DNA of 64,000 nt from Thermosphaera sp. (GCA_038827615.1 JAWBNK010000001.1:620290-684289); one strand, 5' to 3'. Positions 44,552 through 53,356 are shown, numbered from the stretch's first letter. Program-made: numbers and translations. The notes: generated by a model not told the origin, from the sequence alone.

Positions 44552-44655
44552 ATCTTTAAATGGAGGGAAAACTGTTATTTTCCCTGAGATGACCGAAGAC
44601 TCCAGTTCGGATTGATGAAGAGACTCCACCCCTAGGGATGCATCGTCCTTTTAGT
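44552..44655 (+). ncRNA. possible small structured RNA upstream of the thiolase gene
   Basis: This 200-base spacer contains a TATA-like CTTTAAATG (44554-44562), a perfect stem GGGAAAA/TTTTCCC (44565-44571 with 44578-44584), a second stem CCGAA/TTCGG (44593-44597 with 44606-44610), and the palindrome CCCTAGGG (44630-44637). GACTCCA occurs twice, and a short T-run is at 44649-44652. Two GATGA blocks (44588-44592, 44614-44618) resemble C boxes, but the matching D boxes are not convincing. No reading frame is evident. It may be a small RNA or a regulatory leader. Confidence 0.28.
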
Positions 44656-44713
44656 CAAGGTTTTTATTTTCAAGAGAGCATTATGGATTTCAATGATTTA
44701 CAGAGGGTTATTC

Positions 44714-45889
44714 ATGGATAAGGTCTTCATAGTAGGCGTAGGCTTAACTAAGATAGGGAGGTTCTATAGTCGGTCAGCCTCAAACTTGTTTAAGGAGGCG
44801 CTCGACCGGGCAATAACGGACGCTGGCGGCCTTACCCCCAAAGCCCTCGTAGTGGGCAATATGACCTCTAGTGTTTTAATGCAACAAGACAGTTTGGGTG
44901 CTCTCCTTGCAGATCACGCAGGGTTCAGGGGGATCCCGGCTTTCAAGGTAGAAGCCGCTTGCGGAAGCGGGGGCGCTGCACTATACGCTGGATTCTCAAT
45001 TGTTAAAAGCGGTTTAGCCGACGTTGTAGCGGTTGGAGGCGTTGAAAAGCTAACTGAGGCCAACACTCCGCTCACCACGCGTGCGCTGGCCCAAGCCGCA
45101 GACTCGGATTTTGAGGTTTTCTACGGTGCGACATTCACTGGTTTGAACGCAATGCTCGCCAGACTATACATGGAGAAGTTCGGATATTCTGATGAAGATC
45201 TCTCGTACTGGCCGTTACGGATGCACGAATACGCTTCTTACAATCCTTACGCACAATTACCGAGGAAAACTACTTTACAGGAAATCCTCGACAGCCCATT
45301 GATCGCTGACCCGATTAGACTTTTCCATGCCGCCCCCATCGGTGATGGTGCGGCAGTGGTCTTGCTGGTGAGAGGAGAAGAAAAAGCTAAGGAGATCGCA
45401 AAACAGGTTGGTCGAGACACCTTAGTCGAGATAGCAGGGGTGGGCATGGCTACAGATAGCGTTGATTTAGCTTCGAGAAACGACCTCCTCGTATTGGAAT
45501 CCACGGTGAGGGCGTCCAGAAGCGCATTGGAAATGGCGAATGTGGAAATCAAGGATGTTGATTACGTCGAACTCCACGACGCCTTTCACATCACGGGGTA
45601 CACTATTCTCGAGGATTTAGGTCTCGCCCCTAAGGGAGAATCCCCGAGGCTGTGGAAAGAGGGGAGGTTTGGAAAAGGAGATAAACCAGAGGTTAATTTC
45701 AGTGGAGGATTAAAGGCTAGGGGACACCCTGTAGGAGCAACCGGCGTGTATCAAGTAGCCGAAGCCGCCATGCAACTCAGAGGAGATTTCCCAGGCTACA
45801 AGGCAAGTAGTCCGGAGATTGCTTTAACTCATAACATCGGCGGCGTAAGCACAATTGCTGTCGTGTCAATCCTACGAAGGGTGAAATAG
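44714..45889 (+). CDS. thiolase-family acetyl-CoA acyltransferase (SCP-x type)
   Basis: 391 residues from ATG 44714, chosen because GAGGGT is five bases ahead. The nucleophile Cys is in VEAACGSGGAALYAG. The catalytic His blocks are ELHDAFHITGY and NFSGGLKARGHPVGATGVYQ, and the Cys of classical thiolases near the C-terminus is replaced in HNIGGVST. This is the archaeal subgroup of acetoacetyl-CoA or SCP-x thiolases. It may work in acyl-CoA or isoprenoid metabolism. No DUF35 partner is adjacent; the carboxyltransferase gene begins on the next base. Confidence 0.85.
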   Translation: MDKVFIVGVGLTKIGRFYSRSASNLFKEALDRAITDAGGLTPKALVVGNMTSSVLMQQDSLGALLADHAGFRGIPAFKVEAACGSGGAALYAGFSIVKSGLADVVAVGGVEKLTEANTPLTTRALAQAADSDFEVFYGATFTGLNAMLARLYMEKFGYSDEDLSYWPLRMHEYASYNPYAQLPRKTTLQEILDSPLIADPIRLFHAAPIGDGAAVVLLVRGEEKAKEIAKQVGRDTLVEIAGVGMATDSVDLASRNDLLVLESTVRASRSALEMANVEIKDVDYVELHDAFHITGYTILEDLGLAPKGESPRLWKEGRFGKGDKPEVNFSGGLKARGHPVGATGVYQVAEAAMQLRGDFPGYKASSPEIALTHNIGGVSTIAVVSILRRVK

Positions 45890-47455
45890 TTGAATGATGT
45901 CTCCCATGAAGAGCTGATTAAGAGAGTTAGCGAGTACAAGGATAAAGCGGTTACTGGTGGCGGCCCGGAGAAAATAGAGGCGCAAAGGAAGAAGGGTAAG
46001 CTGTGGGTGAGAGATAGGGTTGTGAAGCTCCTCGACCCTGACACCTTCAACGAGCTCCAATGGATGATCACGCATAGGTCGAAATACTTTGGACTGGATA
46101 AAACGATCTACTACGGTGACGGCGTAGTAGCGGGGTTTGGAAGAATAGATGGAAGGTTCGTATACGTGTATGCACAAGACTTCACGGTTCTAGGGGGAAG
46201 CATCGGGGAGGCCCACGGCTACAAGATCGCTAAAACTATAGAACAAGCGATTCAAAACGGCTTCCCCGTCATCGGACTATACGATTCAGGGGGTGCTAGG
46301 ATTCAAGAGGGCGTAGCTTCACTGAACGGTTGTGGAAGGATATTTCACGCCAATGTAAAGGCAAGCGGCGTCATACCGCAGATCGCGGTCATTTTGGGCC
46401 CGTGTGCTGGAGCAGCATCGTATAGTCCGGCGCTAATGGACTTCGTGATAATGGTTAAATCAGCATACATGTTCATAACAGGTCCCGAGGTAGTTAAAGC
46501 TGCCACTGGAGTTGAAGTCTCATTCGAAGAATTGGGTGGCGCTGACAAACACGGGAGCATCAGCGGGGTCGCACACTTCATAGCGAGTGATGAGGAATCA
46601 GCTTTCGCCATTGTGAGGAGGCTACTCTCTTACCTGCCCAATAACAACTCGGAAGAACCCCCCTACGTCCCGTCAGAAGACCCCATCGAGAGAAGGAACG
46701 ACGAACTATATGAGATCGTGCCAACAGATCCGACTAAGCCGTTCGACGTCCGCGACGTTATTAGAAGCGTTGTGGATGATGGAGACTTCCTCGAGGTTCA
46801 CGAGCTTTACGCTCCCAGCGCTGTAGTAGGCTTCGCAAGAATAGGTGGTTATACCGTTGGAATAGTTGCAAATCAGCCAGCTGTTAACGCTGGTGTAATA
46901 GATATAGATGCTTCAAACAAAATAGCGAGATTCGTAAGGTTCTGCGACTCATTCAACATACCAATAGTAACATTCGTAGATACGCCCGGTTTCATGCCCG
47001 GAGTAGACCAGGAGCATGGGGGGATAATTCGACACGGCGCAAAGATCCTACATGCATACAGCGAGGCAACAGTTCCCAAGATAACCCTAATAATGAGAAA
47101 GGCTTACGGGGGAGCATACATAGCAATGGGAAGTCAGTCGCTTGGGAGCGATGTAAACCTTGCCTGGCCCACCGCGGAAATCGCGGTAATGGGTCCGGAG
47201 GGAGCGGTCAGAATATTGTACAGGAAGGAGATAGACTCCTCCTCCAACCCACATGAGGTTGTCGAAAACAAGCTGAGGGAGTACAGGGAGGTTTTCGCCA
47301 ACCCATTTAGGGCTGCAGAATTAGGATATATTGATGACGTTATCGATATTGGAGTGACGAGGCAAGCTTTATTCAAGCATCTCCAGATATTGAAGTTTAA
47401 GAGAGAAGAACATGTAATGTACCTCCCGAGGAAACACTCTAACATACCGCTATGA
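45890..47455 (+). CDS. acyl-CoA carboxylase/methylmalonyl-CoA decarboxylase carboxyltransferase subunit
   Basis: 521 residues, crotonase-fold carboxyltransferase. The N-half has VYAQDFTVLGGSIGEAHG and GLYDSGGARIQEGV with GPCAGAASYSPALMDF. The C-half has FVDTPGFMPGVDQEHGGIIRHGAKILHA, then KAYGGAYIAMGSQSLG. This matches the beta subunit of propionyl-CoA carboxylase and the alpha subunit of the sodium-pumping decarboxylase. The TTG start has AAGGGTG six bases upstream. The biotin carrier is convergent and overlaps by six bases. No biotin carboxylase or membrane subunit is seen, so direction is unresolved. Confidence 0.88.
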   Translation: MNDVSHEELIKRVSEYKDKAVTGGGPEKIEAQRKKGKLWVRDRVVKLLDPDTFNELQWMITHRSKYFGLDKTIYYGDGVVAGFGRIDGRFVYVYAQDFTVLGGSIGEAHGYKIAKTIEQAIQNGFPVIGLYDSGGARIQEGVASLNGCGRIFHANVKASGVIPQIAVILGPCAGAASYSPALMDFVIMVKSAYMFITGPEVVKAATGVEVSFEELGGADKHGSISGVAHFIASDEESAFAIVRRLLSYLPNNNSEEPPYVPSEDPIERRNDELYEIVPTDPTKPFDVRDVIRSVVDDGDFLEVHELYAPSAVVGFARIGGYTVGIVANQPAVNAGVIDIDASNKIARFVRFCDSFNIPIVTFVDTPGFMPGVDQEHGGIIRHGAKILHAYSEATVPKITLIMRKAYGGAYIAMGSQSLGSDVNLAWPTAEIAVMGPEGAVRILYRKEIDSSSNPHEVVENKLREYREVFANPFRAAELGYIDDVIDIGVTRQALFKHLQILKFKREEHVMYLPRKHSNIPL

Positions 47456-47965
47456 CTTTCTAACCTTAATTATCGGATCGCCTTTTTTCACGGCTTGACC
47501 CTGTTTCACGTAAATGTTTTCGACAACTCCTTTCAGATGAGACTTTACCTCGACAATCATCTTCATGGACTCCATTAACGCCACGATAGTGTTTTCGTCA
47601 ACTGGGTCGTTCAACCCGACCTTCAACTCTACAATCTTCCCAGTGATTGGCGCTTGAACGAGGTTCTCTCCAACGACTCGGGAAGCGGTTTTCACATCTT
47701 TAGAGGGTTTCACAATCTTCGATGATTCTCTCACAGATTGAATGCACACGGGCTCGCCTTCTATGAACAAACCATTATTGATCACAACACTGTACTCTAC
47801 TCCATTCAAGTCTACAATAAATCTATCTCCGTGGTTCCTAACCACTCTCAGCCGGAAAACCTCGCCAGTCTCCGGATCTTTCAACAAGAGCGAGTTTCCC
47901 TCCTTGCCCTCAACTGTGAAGTCGAATTTCAACCCCAGCTTTGTAGTAACAGTGTAAGTTTTCAT
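47450..47965 (-). CDS. biotin carboxyl carrier protein
   Basis: 171 residues. The C-terminal 75 form a biotinyl domain with the lysine K135 in MESMKMI, preceded by APITGKIVELKVGLNDPVDENTIVAL. The N-terminal 90 residues are beta-rich and probably dock to the carboxyltransferase. It carries carboxyl groups between the carboxyltransferase and its partner. Convergent overlap with the carboxyltransferase gene is unusual, since the two are expected to be co-expressed. Confidence 0.88.
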   Translation of the reverse strand: MKTYTVTTKLGLKFDFTVEGKEGNSLLLKDPETGEVFRLRVVRNHGDRFIVDLNGVEYSVVINNGLFIEGEPVCIQSVRESSKIVKPSKDVKTASRVVGENLVQAPITGKIVELKVGLNDPVDENTIVALMESMKMIVEVKSHLKGVVENIYVKQGQAVKKGDPIIKVRKS

Positions 47966-48067
47966 GGTTCTTACCTTAAGCCTAGGGATTTTAATTATTC
48001 ACCAAAGTTAAATTTTTATTTTTTGCCGCACAATGTTATAATATTACGTATTTCGGAGGGGAAATAT

Positions 48068-49618
48068 GTGACCATGACTAAGGAGAGAGAAGCATGGGCT
48101 ACAAAAATAGGATTAATTCTCTCAATGGCTGGAAATGCCATCGGTCTCGGAAACTTCTGGAGATTCCCAAGAGTGCTGGCAGCCAACGGCGGCGGTGCCT
48201 TCATGATACCATACTTCATAGCGTTACTTCTGCTGGGAATCCCGCTAATGTGGGTTGAATGGGCCACTGGAAGACATGGTGGAAAATATGGGCACGGCAC
48301 CCTGGGTCCAATGTTTTATGTCATGGCCAGGGAAAGCGTTAAGCCTAGAACCGCACTGATATTCGCCCTGATAGGAGGGATGCTGGCTTTCTCAGTCACT
48401 ACTCTCCTCAACTCATACTACATCCACGTCATAGGGTGGACGGCCGCCTACACTATTTACAGCGCAACCGGAGCATATTACGGCGTCGATACCGTTCAGT
48501 TCTTCTTTAACCACATAGCTAATCCTCAAATGGTGTTGGCGACATGGCTCATCCCAATGATCCTCCTCTTCATTGCGGCCTACCGCGGAGTATCAAAGGG
48601 AATTGAAGCATTTAATAAAGTCATGATGCCCCTACTTTACGTTTTCGCCGTCCTATTAGCCGTTAGATCAATAACCATTGGAAGCCCTGTGCGCCCCGAG
48701 TGGAGCTCTTTAGCAGGCCTCAACTATATATGGAAGCCTAATTTCGAAGTCTTATCCAAGAACTTCTGGGTTATATCGCTGGCTGCCGCTGGACAAATAT
48801 TCTTCACACTTAGCCTTGGAATGGGCATTATTCAAAACTACGCCTCATATGTGAGGAAGGGCGATGATATAGCGCTTTCAGCGCTGACAACAGCCTCTCT
48901 AAACGAGTTCGCTGAAGTCATTTTAGGAGGAAGCATAGCGATCCCAATAGCATACGCTTACCTTGGTCCAGAGGTTGTTAAGAGCGGGTCCCTAGGCCTC
49001 GCCTTCATGGCTTTACCCAACGTGTTCACGTCGATGGGAGATGTTGGAAGGTTCTTCGGAACAATATGGTTCCTCCTCCTGTTCTTCGCAGGATGGACTT
49101 CCGCTATCGCAATGTATAACTATCTAACAGCGCTTCTGGAGGAAGACTTAAACATTAACAGGAGAATCGGCTCATTAATAGTCTTCATCCTTTACTTCCT
49201 GCTAGGCCTCCCAGTGGCTCTGGATAGCTCACTAACATACTTTGGAGAGCTTGACAACTGGGTGGGATCTTACCTACTAGTTGTGCTGGGACTCTTCGAC
49301 GTAATCGTTGCCGTCTGGTTGTTCAAACCAAGCAATCTGTGGAAAGAACTTCACGAGGGAGCCCTCATAAGGGTTCCCACATTCTTCAAATACATCCTAA
49401 TGACTCTAACACCTCTGTACATACTGATACTATTAATTGGAACAACCATAGATTACTACAATCAGGGCGTTTTCGCGCAGGCTGACCCGTTAATCGTGGG
49501 GGCAAGAATAGCGATTCTCATAATTTTAGTCATTGGCGCAGTTGAAACTTACATGGCTGTTAAGAAGAAGTATCGTGAAGAGCTCGCCAAAAACCAAGTG
49601 TTAGTGAGAGTCGAATAG
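48068..49618 (+). CDS. sodium:neurotransmitter symporter (NSS/LeuT-type) amino acid transporter
   Basis: About 516 residues with eleven or twelve membrane helices. The first helix has the NSS sodium/substrate motif SMAGNAIGLGNFWRFP, and helix 6 has SLAAAGQIFFTLSLGMGII. A GTG at 48068 follows GGAGGGG by six bases; ATG 48074 is the alternative. The frame extends upstream to 47738, but that part lies antisense to the biotin carrier gene and is spurious. It takes up amino acids with sodium. A 32-residue peptide gene follows. Confidence 0.9.
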   Translation: MTMTKEREAWATKIGLILSMAGNAIGLGNFWRFPRVLAANGGGAFMIPYFIALLLLGIPLMWVEWATGRHGGKYGHGTLGPMFYVMARESVKPRTALIFALIGGMLAFSVTTLLNSYYIHVIGWTAAYTIYSATGAYYGVDTVQFFFNHIANPQMVLATWLIPMILLFIAAYRGVSKGIEAFNKVMMPLLYVFAVLLAVRSITIGSPVRPEWSSLAGLNYIWKPNFEVLSKNFWVISLAAAGQIFFTLSLGMGIIQNYASYVRKGDDIALSALTTASLNEFAEVILGGSIAIPIAYAYLGPEVVKSGSLGLAFMALPNVFTSMGDVGRFFGTIWFLLLFFAGWTSAIAMYNYLTALLEEDLNINRRIGSLIVFILYFLLGLPVALDSSLTYFGELDNWVGSYLLVVLGLFDVIVAVWLFKPSNLWKELHEGALIRVPTFFKYILMTLTPLYILILLIGTTIDYYNQGVFAQADPLIVGARIAILIILVIGAVETYMAVKKKYREELAKNQVLVRVE

Positions 49619-49628
49619 GGGTGGCACA

Positions 49629-49727
49629 ATGGACCCAGACGCTCTAGTCTTCCTCGTTGGTTCATGGGTTTTCATAATATCCCTCGTAGTGTATTGCTTC
49701 GTGAAGTTGTTCTCTAAAAAGAAATGA
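49629..49727 (+). CDS. 32-residue single-helix membrane peptide, candidate NSS transporter small subunit
   Basis: ATG at 49629 gives a 32-residue frame: a polar MDPDA start, one hydrophobic helix of about 21 residues (LVFLVGSWVFIISLVVYCFV), and a basic end KLFSKKK. A strong GGGTGG lies five bases ahead, directly after the transporter stop, so it is clearly expressed with it. In bacteria some NSS transporters have a tiny membrane subunit (MetS with MetP). This may be the archaeal counterpart; the resemblance is in size, topology and position, not proved by alignment. Confidence 0.7.
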   Translation: MDPDALVFLVGSWVFIISLVVYCFVKLFSKKK

Positions 49728-49769
49728 TTTTTTACCACCTTCTCCCATTCCATACCATTGGCGCTCGCG

Positions 49770-50474
49770 ATGGATTCTAAAACGCTTTTACAGGAGATTT
49801 TAAGCAATCTAAAAAGGATTGAAGATAATAGAAAAGTGAAAGAGTTAAAACTGAGCAAAGACTTCGATGAAGCCGTAAAATCGATCGAGTACTCGATGCA
49901 GAGATTGGTGACTGATAACGTGGAGTTTGCGAGAAGTTTGAAGCAAAAAAGCTCAGAGCTTATTCTCAAGATAGAATCTATCAAGGAGGCGGCAATCCCT
50001 AAAAGTCTGTCGGACGAGTTGAAATTATTCCTTAAATATTGTAAAATGAGCGTTTACGAGTTCACTGATAAAATCAAGGACGTGCGCAAGGCTTACAGGG
50101 CTTATCTATGGGGCATGATCACTTTCCTCGTACTCGGAGGTACGTACAGGATGGAGTTCGCTGTTTCAGCAATCGTCCTAGCATTTCCAATAATCCTCGC
50201 AATGGGAGGGTTGAGAAGAAGGAGGTCCATGGGGTTAATGCTAGCTTATGCTACTATTCCACTGCCCCTCGTAATATTTGTGATGATTCTCACGTATGCC
50301 TTATATGCTGTAACCCGTGTTGAGGAGGTCGGGTTCATAGCTTCGGCCTACGGAGTATCGCTGGAGACCGCATTTCTCATTCTCACTATTGTGTTGATTG
50401 CTAGTGCCTCAGGGCTGATTCTTCTCTCCTACTCTCTCAAAAAGCTCGTTGAAAATAGACATGCATTCTTTTAA
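49770..50474 (+). CDS. membrane protein of unknown function with N-terminal coiled coil
   Basis: About 234 residues, unrecognised. Residues 1-110 are helical and charged (LLQEILSNLKRIEDNRKVKELKLSKDF), probably a coiled coil. Then come about four membrane helices (near 118-150, 157-185 and 195-220) and a short basic end. No enzyme motif is visible. I prefer ATG 49770; the frame opens at TTG 49758. Convergent with the Nip7-like gene. Confidence 0.5.
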   Translation: MDSKTLLQEILSNLKRIEDNRKVKELKLSKDFDEAVKSIEYSMQRLVTDNVEFARSLKQKSSELILKIESIKEAAIPKSLSDELKLFLKYCKMSVYEFTDKIKDVRKAYRAYLWGMITFLVLGGTYRMEFAVSAIVLAFPIILAMGGLRRRRSMGLMLAYATIPLPLVIFVMILTYALYAVTRVEEVGFIASAYGVSLETAFLILTIVLIASASGLILLSYSLKKLVENRHAFF

Positions 50475-50488
50475 TTCTTTAAAAGCCG

Positions 50489-50989
50489 CTATCCGAGAAC
50501 TCTCAGGAAAATACTTAGATCATAGACGTGCCGATAACATTTACAGTCCGGGTCGTATTCTGCAAATCCTATCACTTGATGATCCGACGCGTCTAAAACT
50601 GCCACTAATCCATTGCAGGGTGCATGTCTCTCCAACACGCTACTCTCGAGAATGTCGCGTCCATATAGAAAAAGCTCGACGGATTTACTGCTGACTACTA
50701 CAGCGGCCCTTATTCCGTGTTCTTTAAAAACCTTTTCAGCAAGATTAATGGATGGTAATATTTTATCCTTAAACCTCACCCCTATCCAGGAGCCCTCGTA
50801 AACAACAAGTTCCTCGTCAACACTCCTATCTGTTGTCCAGATTATGCAAAAATCTCCAATACACGTTGCCCCTACATGTCTCTTCAAATAATTTTCAAAG
50901 CTGACTCCCCATAAGTTAACAATTAATTCGGATAGGATATTCAACCACTCGCTAGGAGGCTCAATGACCTTAATTTCGATTTTCAACAA
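50489..50989 (-). CDS. PUA-domain RNA-binding protein (Nip7-like)
   Basis: 166 residues from TTG 50989, two bases after the methyltransferase stop and five bases after GGAGG. An N-terminal alpha/beta domain precedes a C-terminal PUA-like segment: VELFLYGRDILESS, then NGLVAVLDASDHQVIGFAEYD. This resembles archaeal Nip7-type proteins. In eukaryotes Nip7 works with the Nop2 methyltransferase in ribosome assembly; the neighbouring gene here is a Nop2-family enzyme. The open frame starts upstream at 51067, but that part overlaps the methyltransferase. Confidence 0.68.
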   Translation of the reverse strand: MLKIEIKVIEPPSEWLNILSELIVNLWGVSFENYLKRHVGATCIGDFCIIWTTDRSVDEELVVYEGSWIGVRFKDKILPSINLAEKVFKEHGIRAAVVVSSKSVELFLYGRDILESSVLERHAPCNGLVAVLDASDHQVIGFAEYDPDCKCYRHVYDLSIFLRVLG

Positions 50990-50991
50990 AA

Positions 50992-52026
50992 CTACCTCCT
51001 CGTTTTTCTTAGCAAACAGGTCGTGAAGCCAAAAGTCCCGTGGACGTGCGGCCAGAGCCTTATACATTTCTCAAATTCCTTCGGAAACTCTATATCGCCA
51101 AATCGTGTTATCCAAGGAGAGTAATTGAATAGTGTGACCGGTGGAGGAATTATTTCGATATCGCTTCTTGCTTGAAGTATTTTGGAGAGAACGTATTCGT
51201 TTTCCTCGGGGGCGATACTGCATGTGGAGTAAGCTATGATCCCATCGTTTTCCAACAATTTGATTAAAGAGTCCAATAACTCTATTTCTCGTTTAACAAG
51301 CAATGCCAGTTCATAAATGCTAGTGCGATTCCGCCTTCCCGGATCCACGGAGATGCGTCCCTCACCACTGCAAGGAGCATCTAAGAGAATTCTCTCAAAT
51401 TTCCTCGTCAGTTTCCCGGGGAGCTTTCTGGCATCGCTCCACATTATGGATATGTTTTCAAGCCTCATCCGCGCGACATGTCCAATAAGACTTTTCAATC
51501 TCCTCAAGACGAGATCGTTGGCAAACACCACACCATGGTCTCCAATCCTTTCTGCAAGAAACGTTGCCTTCCCACCTGGGGCGGCGCAAGCGTCGAGAAC
51601 GTTGCCTTGATACTCGTGGGTTAAAAGTATAACGGGGACTAGGCTGGAGGAATCCCTATGCAAGTAGTAGTATCCCTTTAAATACTCGAAAGTGGCTCCG
51701 AGACTCGGCTTCTCAGGCGCATCGAGAACCCTGAATGCCCCATGGTACCAGGGTATTCTCTCGAGAACAAAGCCTTTTTCGATTAACGCCTTCTCAATTT
51801 TTTCAGGATCCACTAACCTAGTATTTACCCTTATTACTGGCTTGACCGATTGTTTGAAAGAATCTAAAAGTTTGATGGCTCCGTTTTTCCCCAGCATTCT
51901 TAAATATCTCTCAATCATATATGGTAGGAAGCCGTTCTCAAAAGCTAGCTCGATGGACGTATCCGACGGCTTAATGCTTATCTCCCGTAGAATGCTTGAG
52001 ACCATCTTCTCCACTTGGACCTCCAA
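50992..52026 (-). CDS. RsmB/Nop2/Sun-family RNA m5C methyltransferase
   Basis: 344 residues. An N-terminal RNA-recognition region is followed by the SAM-binding motif LDACAAPGGKATFLAE near residue 143. Motif IV is LLDAPCSGEGRISVDPGRR with one catalytic Cys, and motif VI is AYSTCSIAPEENE with the other. It methylates cytosine in rRNA or tRNA; the site cannot be told. It is followed in the operon by a PUA-domain protein, which may share the target. Confidence 0.9.
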   Translation of the reverse strand: MEVQVEKMVSSILREISIKPSDTSIELAFENGFLPYMIERYLRMLGKNGAIKLLDSFKQSVKPVIRVNTRLVDPEKIEKALIEKGFVLERIPWYHGAFRVLDAPEKPSLGATFEYLKGYYYLHRDSSSLVPVILLTHEYQGNVLDACAAPGGKATFLAERIGDHGVVFANDLVLRRLKSLIGHVARMRLENISIMWSDARKLPGKLTRKFERILLDAPCSGEGRISVDPGRRNRTSIYELALLVKREIELLDSLIKLLENDGIIAYSTCSIAPEENEYVLSKILQARSDIEIIPPPVTLFNYSPWITRFGDIEFPKEFEKCIRLWPHVHGTFGFTTCLLRKTRR

Positions 52027-52047
52027 AGAATGCTATATCGTATGTCA

Positions 52048-53289
52048 TCATAAAATAGTTAGCATTAATCCCATGAAAATCCCGGAGAACAATGCTATAG
52101 TGAAACCGATGTACCAGTATGAGAAAATTCTTGCAATCAATTTGAGGTTAACGCTACCCACCCCTCGAGCTAATCCAACCCCTGCAATACTTCCAATGAC
52201 CAAGCCCGTCATCGACGTGGGCAATCCCATCCTGGTGATGAAGAGCATAGTGATAGAGGCTGAAAAGTTAGCCATGAAGGCGGAGTCGTTGTTTAGAACA
52301 GTTATATTCTCCCCGATTGTTCTAGCGACCCTTAGACCCCATGTTAGTACCCCCGCTGATATCCCTCCCGAACAGAGTAAGAGGAGGAACGGGCTGACCG
52401 ATAAACCCTCTTCAGATAGGGTGTTTGTTGAAAATGCAGCTATGGCTCCGGCAAGGGGGCCAGCAGCGTTTGCCACATCATGAGCGCCATGAGTAAACGC
52501 CATCATACCCGAGGAGATCGCCAGCGCCTCAGATGGAAAGATCCTGCCGGAATCCAATGTCCTGGCCCTACGGTTTTTCACGGTTTTATACATAGCTAAA
52601 ACCGGGACCACGTTTAGAACTGAAAGTGTGAGGACAAAGATCACTGCTCTCGAGAAAAAGGAGAAATGACTTGGAAGTAGTAATAACACTGAAGAGATAA
52701 TAAACAAATTATAGTAGAAAAAGACGAGAAAGTAAACCGTCCATGCTCTCTTCGAGTTTACGACCAACTCATATAACTTGAAAGACACAGCCCCCACCAG
52801 CATTCCGATTATTGGGAGAAGCATCCACAGCACAAGGAGGGTTGAGACTAATGGAAAGTTTACTGCGCCTCCCCCGGTGTATCCTATTCCGAAACCTACT
52901 AAGGATCCAATTAGGATCTGGGTAATACTAAATGGTATTTTCCTCATTGTTACGCTAAGTATCAGTAGAAAAGTTATAAGCATCGACCCTGTCAAACCGA
53001 CACCGTACACCGAAGGGCTGAATACAGTGGGGTTCAGAATTCTCTTCAAAATAGTCTCGGATACAAAACCTCCATACAATACACCACCGAGGAGCTCTGC
53101 CAACCCAGCTATCAATAACGCTTTTTTGAGAGACAGGGCTTTTGCACCGATTAAAGTCCCAATACTATTACCAGCGTTGTTAGCTCCATCAATCCAGGCA
53201 AGCATTAAAGCGAAAACCCCCGCCATGAAAACGCCTATAACATCTGTCCCAATCACTCTGAGGTCATCTCGCCCATTACTAGAAAACAA
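52048..53289 (-). CDS. PiT-family inorganic phosphate transporter
   Basis: 413 residues with about ten membrane helices. The two PiT signatures are present: WIDGANNAGNSIGTLIGAKAL near residue 32 and AFTHGAHDVANAAGPLAGAIA near 263. It imports phosphate with sodium or protons. DUF47 proteins are often adjacent; in this genome one is 15 kb away at 36125. Confidence 0.92.
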   Translation of the reverse strand: MFSSNGRDDLRVIGTDVIGVFMAGVFALMLAWIDGANNAGNSIGTLIGAKALSLKKALLIAGLAELLGGVLYGGFVSETILKRILNPTVFSPSVYGVGLTGSMLITFLLILSVTMRKIPFSITQILIGSLVGFGIGYTGGGAVNFPLVSTLLVLWMLLPIIGMLVGAVSFKLYELVVNSKRAWTVYFLVFFYYNLFIISSVLLLLPSHFSFFSRAVIFVLTLSVLNVVPVLAMYKTVKNRRARTLDSGRIFPSEALAISSGMMAFTHGAHDVANAAGPLAGAIAAFSTNTLSEEGLSVSPFLLLLCSGGISAGVLTWGLRVARTIGENITVLNNDSAFMANFSASITMLFITRMGLPTSMTGLVIGSIAGVGLARGVGSVNLKLIARIFSYWYIGFTIALFSGIFMGLMLTIL

Positions 53290-53356
53290 ATTTTCTTTAA
53301 CGACAGGGATATAAAAACCTTATTAATGTGGATCTGGAAAAAATGCTGGTTAAAAA

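Noticed and set aside
44584-44637. C/D box sRNA interpretation of the spacer before the thiolase gene
   Set aside because: C-like GATGA boxes are present but the D and D' positions read CGGA and CTAG instead of CTGA, so this specific class is not supported.
47738-48067. N-terminal extension of the NSS transporter frame
   Set aside because: It is antisense to the biotin carrier gene, has no transporter features, and a GGAGGGG site marks the start at GTG 48068.
51692-52483. 263-codon open frame on the plus strand
   Set aside because: It lies antisense to the strongly supported methyltransferase and phosphate transporter genes, crosses both of them, and has no domain features.
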